Of a DNA stretch of 7,479 nt, positions 6,504 through 7,479 are shown in pieces; within the stretch, counting starts at the first letter, position 1, and each line of letters starts with the position of its first letter. Source of the stretch: DATKMG01 sp035541995 (lineage in GTDB: Bacteria; Acidobacteriota; Terriglobia; Versatilivoradales; Versatilivoraceae); assembly GCA_035541995.1 (NCBI GenBank), contig DATKMG010000275.1:1-7479 (forward strand), read 5' to 3'. The notes beneath the pieces are model-generated. The model had not been told where the DNA came from and did not search any database. It worked only from the letters and a program-made list of their open reading frames with translations. The position numbers and the translations under genes are program-made.

Positions 6504-7479
6504 ATGCGCATCAAGAAAACCGTATGGAATGTCATGGCTTTCATAGTTGCCCTAGTGGCCGTGGTGATCCCGGCTGTCGCAGCAGACAAACCTAATATCG
6601 TCATGATCATGACCGATGACGTGGGGTGGGGTGATTTGGGCTGCTATGGAGGCGGGGTGATGCGTGGTGCGCCTACTGCTAATTTGGATCGACTGGCCGC
6701 GGAAGGCATGCGCTTCGTCAATTATTATGGCCAAGCCAGTTGCACTGCGGGCCGTGCTTCGTTCATCACCGGCCGCATTCCCATCCGTACTTCGCTATCG
6801 TCAGTCCTCTCCCCCGGCGATCCCAACGGTCTTACCACAAAAACACCTACCATCGCTCAGTACCTGAAGCAGGGGGGATACACCACCGTCCAGCTCGGCA
6901 AATGGCATCTTGGCGACAAGCCTGAGAATTTTCCGACCGCAAACGGTTTCGACGAGATGTATTACATGCTGCCTTATTACGCGGGGGTCTATGCGTACGA
7001 GTACCTGCCCTTGCACCCAAACTTCCCCATACACGATGCGAAGTTCATGGCTGAGTGGAACCAGATGAATGTGGCAATGTGGGAAGCAAAACCGGGCGAA
7101 CCGCCTAAGGTTGTGAAGAAGAAATTCGTCTACGACGATCTGGCGACCAACGATGATGAAATGAGGGCCAAAGCCATCGACTGGATCAAGCAGCACGCCA
7201 AGGACCCCAAACCATTCTTCATGTATCTCAACTTCCAGAAGGTCCACAACCCCAACAATCCTTCTCCGCGCTGGAAGGGAAAGTCTCCCGGAGGCGGAAA
7301 CTATCTGGATGCGCTAATGGAGCTGGACGACAACTCCGGCCAGGTCGTTCAGGCGATCCGTGATTTGGGAATCGCGGAGAACACGATTGTAATCTGGACC
7401 ACGGACAATGGCGCATGGATCGATGCCTGGCCCGATGCCGGTTACACCCCGTTCCGCGGTATGAAGGGCACATCGTTCG
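6504..7479 (+). CDS. Second secreted sulfatase (arylsulfatase family), 3' truncated by window
   Basis: A sulfate-ester hydrolase of the same superfamily as the first sulfatase; 325 codons are visible with no stop, and the C-terminal subdomain lies beyond the window. The signal peptide is clear: R2, K4, K5, hydrophobic core 10-22 and A24-V25-A26 as cleavage site. Catalytic and calcium-site residues by analogy with Pseudomonas arylsulfatase are all present: D38/D39, C80 in C-T-A-G-R (C80-R84), K133 and H135 in G-K-W-H, H248, D301/N302 and K321. Like its neighbour it uses the alanine form of the formylglycine motif. The two proteins share the active-site blocks but differ widely in the middle, notably around 145-230 here (Y-Y-M-L-P-Y-Y and the following Pro/Lys-rich stretch), so they are old paralogues with probably different substrates. 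It is divergent from the beta-barrel gene across 303 bases. The expected full length is about 500-560 residues (family knowledge). Confidence 0.92.
   Translation, partial: MRIKKTVWNVMAFIVALVAVVIPAVAADKPNIVMIMTDDVGWGDLGCYGGGVMRGAPTANLDRLAAEGMRFVNYYGQASCTAGRASFITGRIPIRTSLSSVLSPGDPNGLTTKTPTIAQYLKQGGYTTVQLGKWHLGDKPENFPTANGFDEMYYMLPYYAGVYAYEYLPLHPNFPIHDAKFMAEWNQMNVAMWEAKPGEPPKVVKKKFVYDDLATNDDEMRAKAIDWIKQHAKDPKPFFMYLNFQKVHNPNNPSPRWKGKSPGGGNYLDALMELDDNSGQVVQAIRDLGIAENTIVIWTTDNGAWIDAWPDAGYTPFRGMKGTSF

Noticed and set aside
1..7479. CRISPR array, tRNA, rRNA or insertion sequence
   Set aside because: I saw no regularly spaced direct repeats, no tRNA-like cloverleaf and no transposase-like frame in the window.

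Overview
The window looks like a chromosomal piece from a Gram-negative bacterium, judged by three Sec-type signal peptides on soluble periplasmic-type proteins, an outer-membrane beta-barrel and strong purine-rich Shine-Dalgarno sites. The octaheme cytochrome and the CxAxR-type sulfatases would suit an anaerobic or facultative lineage such as the Desulfobacterota. That taxon is inferred from gene content only; there is no rRNA or other marker here.

Layout: (1) 44-2455 (+), an octaheme c-type cytochrome whose C-terminal half is HEAT and TPR repeats. (2) 2456-2607, a non-coding leader with a near-perfect Shine-Dalgarno that has no gene after it. (3) 2608-4284 (+), a complete secreted sulfatase. 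(4) 4285-4385, a convergent junction with two back-to-back hairpins. (5) 4386-6200 (-), an outer-membrane beta-barrel protein ending in phenylalanine. (6) 6201-6503, a divergent regulatory region with several inverted repeats. (7) 6504-7479 (+), a second secreted sulfatase, cut by the window edge but holding the complete set of catalytic residues.

Working model (inference): the beta-barrel admits a sulfated compound, the two divergent sulfatase paralogues hydrolyse sulfate esters in the periplasm, and the cytochrome handles electrons in the same compartment, with its repeats acting as a docking platform. The sulfatase chemistry is well supported by conserved residues. The link to the cytochrome rests only on adjacency. 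Both sulfatases carry C-T-A-G-R in place of the common C-x-P-x-R and need a formylglycine-generating maturase, which is not in the window. The pieces belong to recognisable families. The least explained parts are the cytochrome/HEAT/TPR protein beside sulfatases, the orphan Shine-Dalgarno, and the interleaved inverted repeats in the divergent region.
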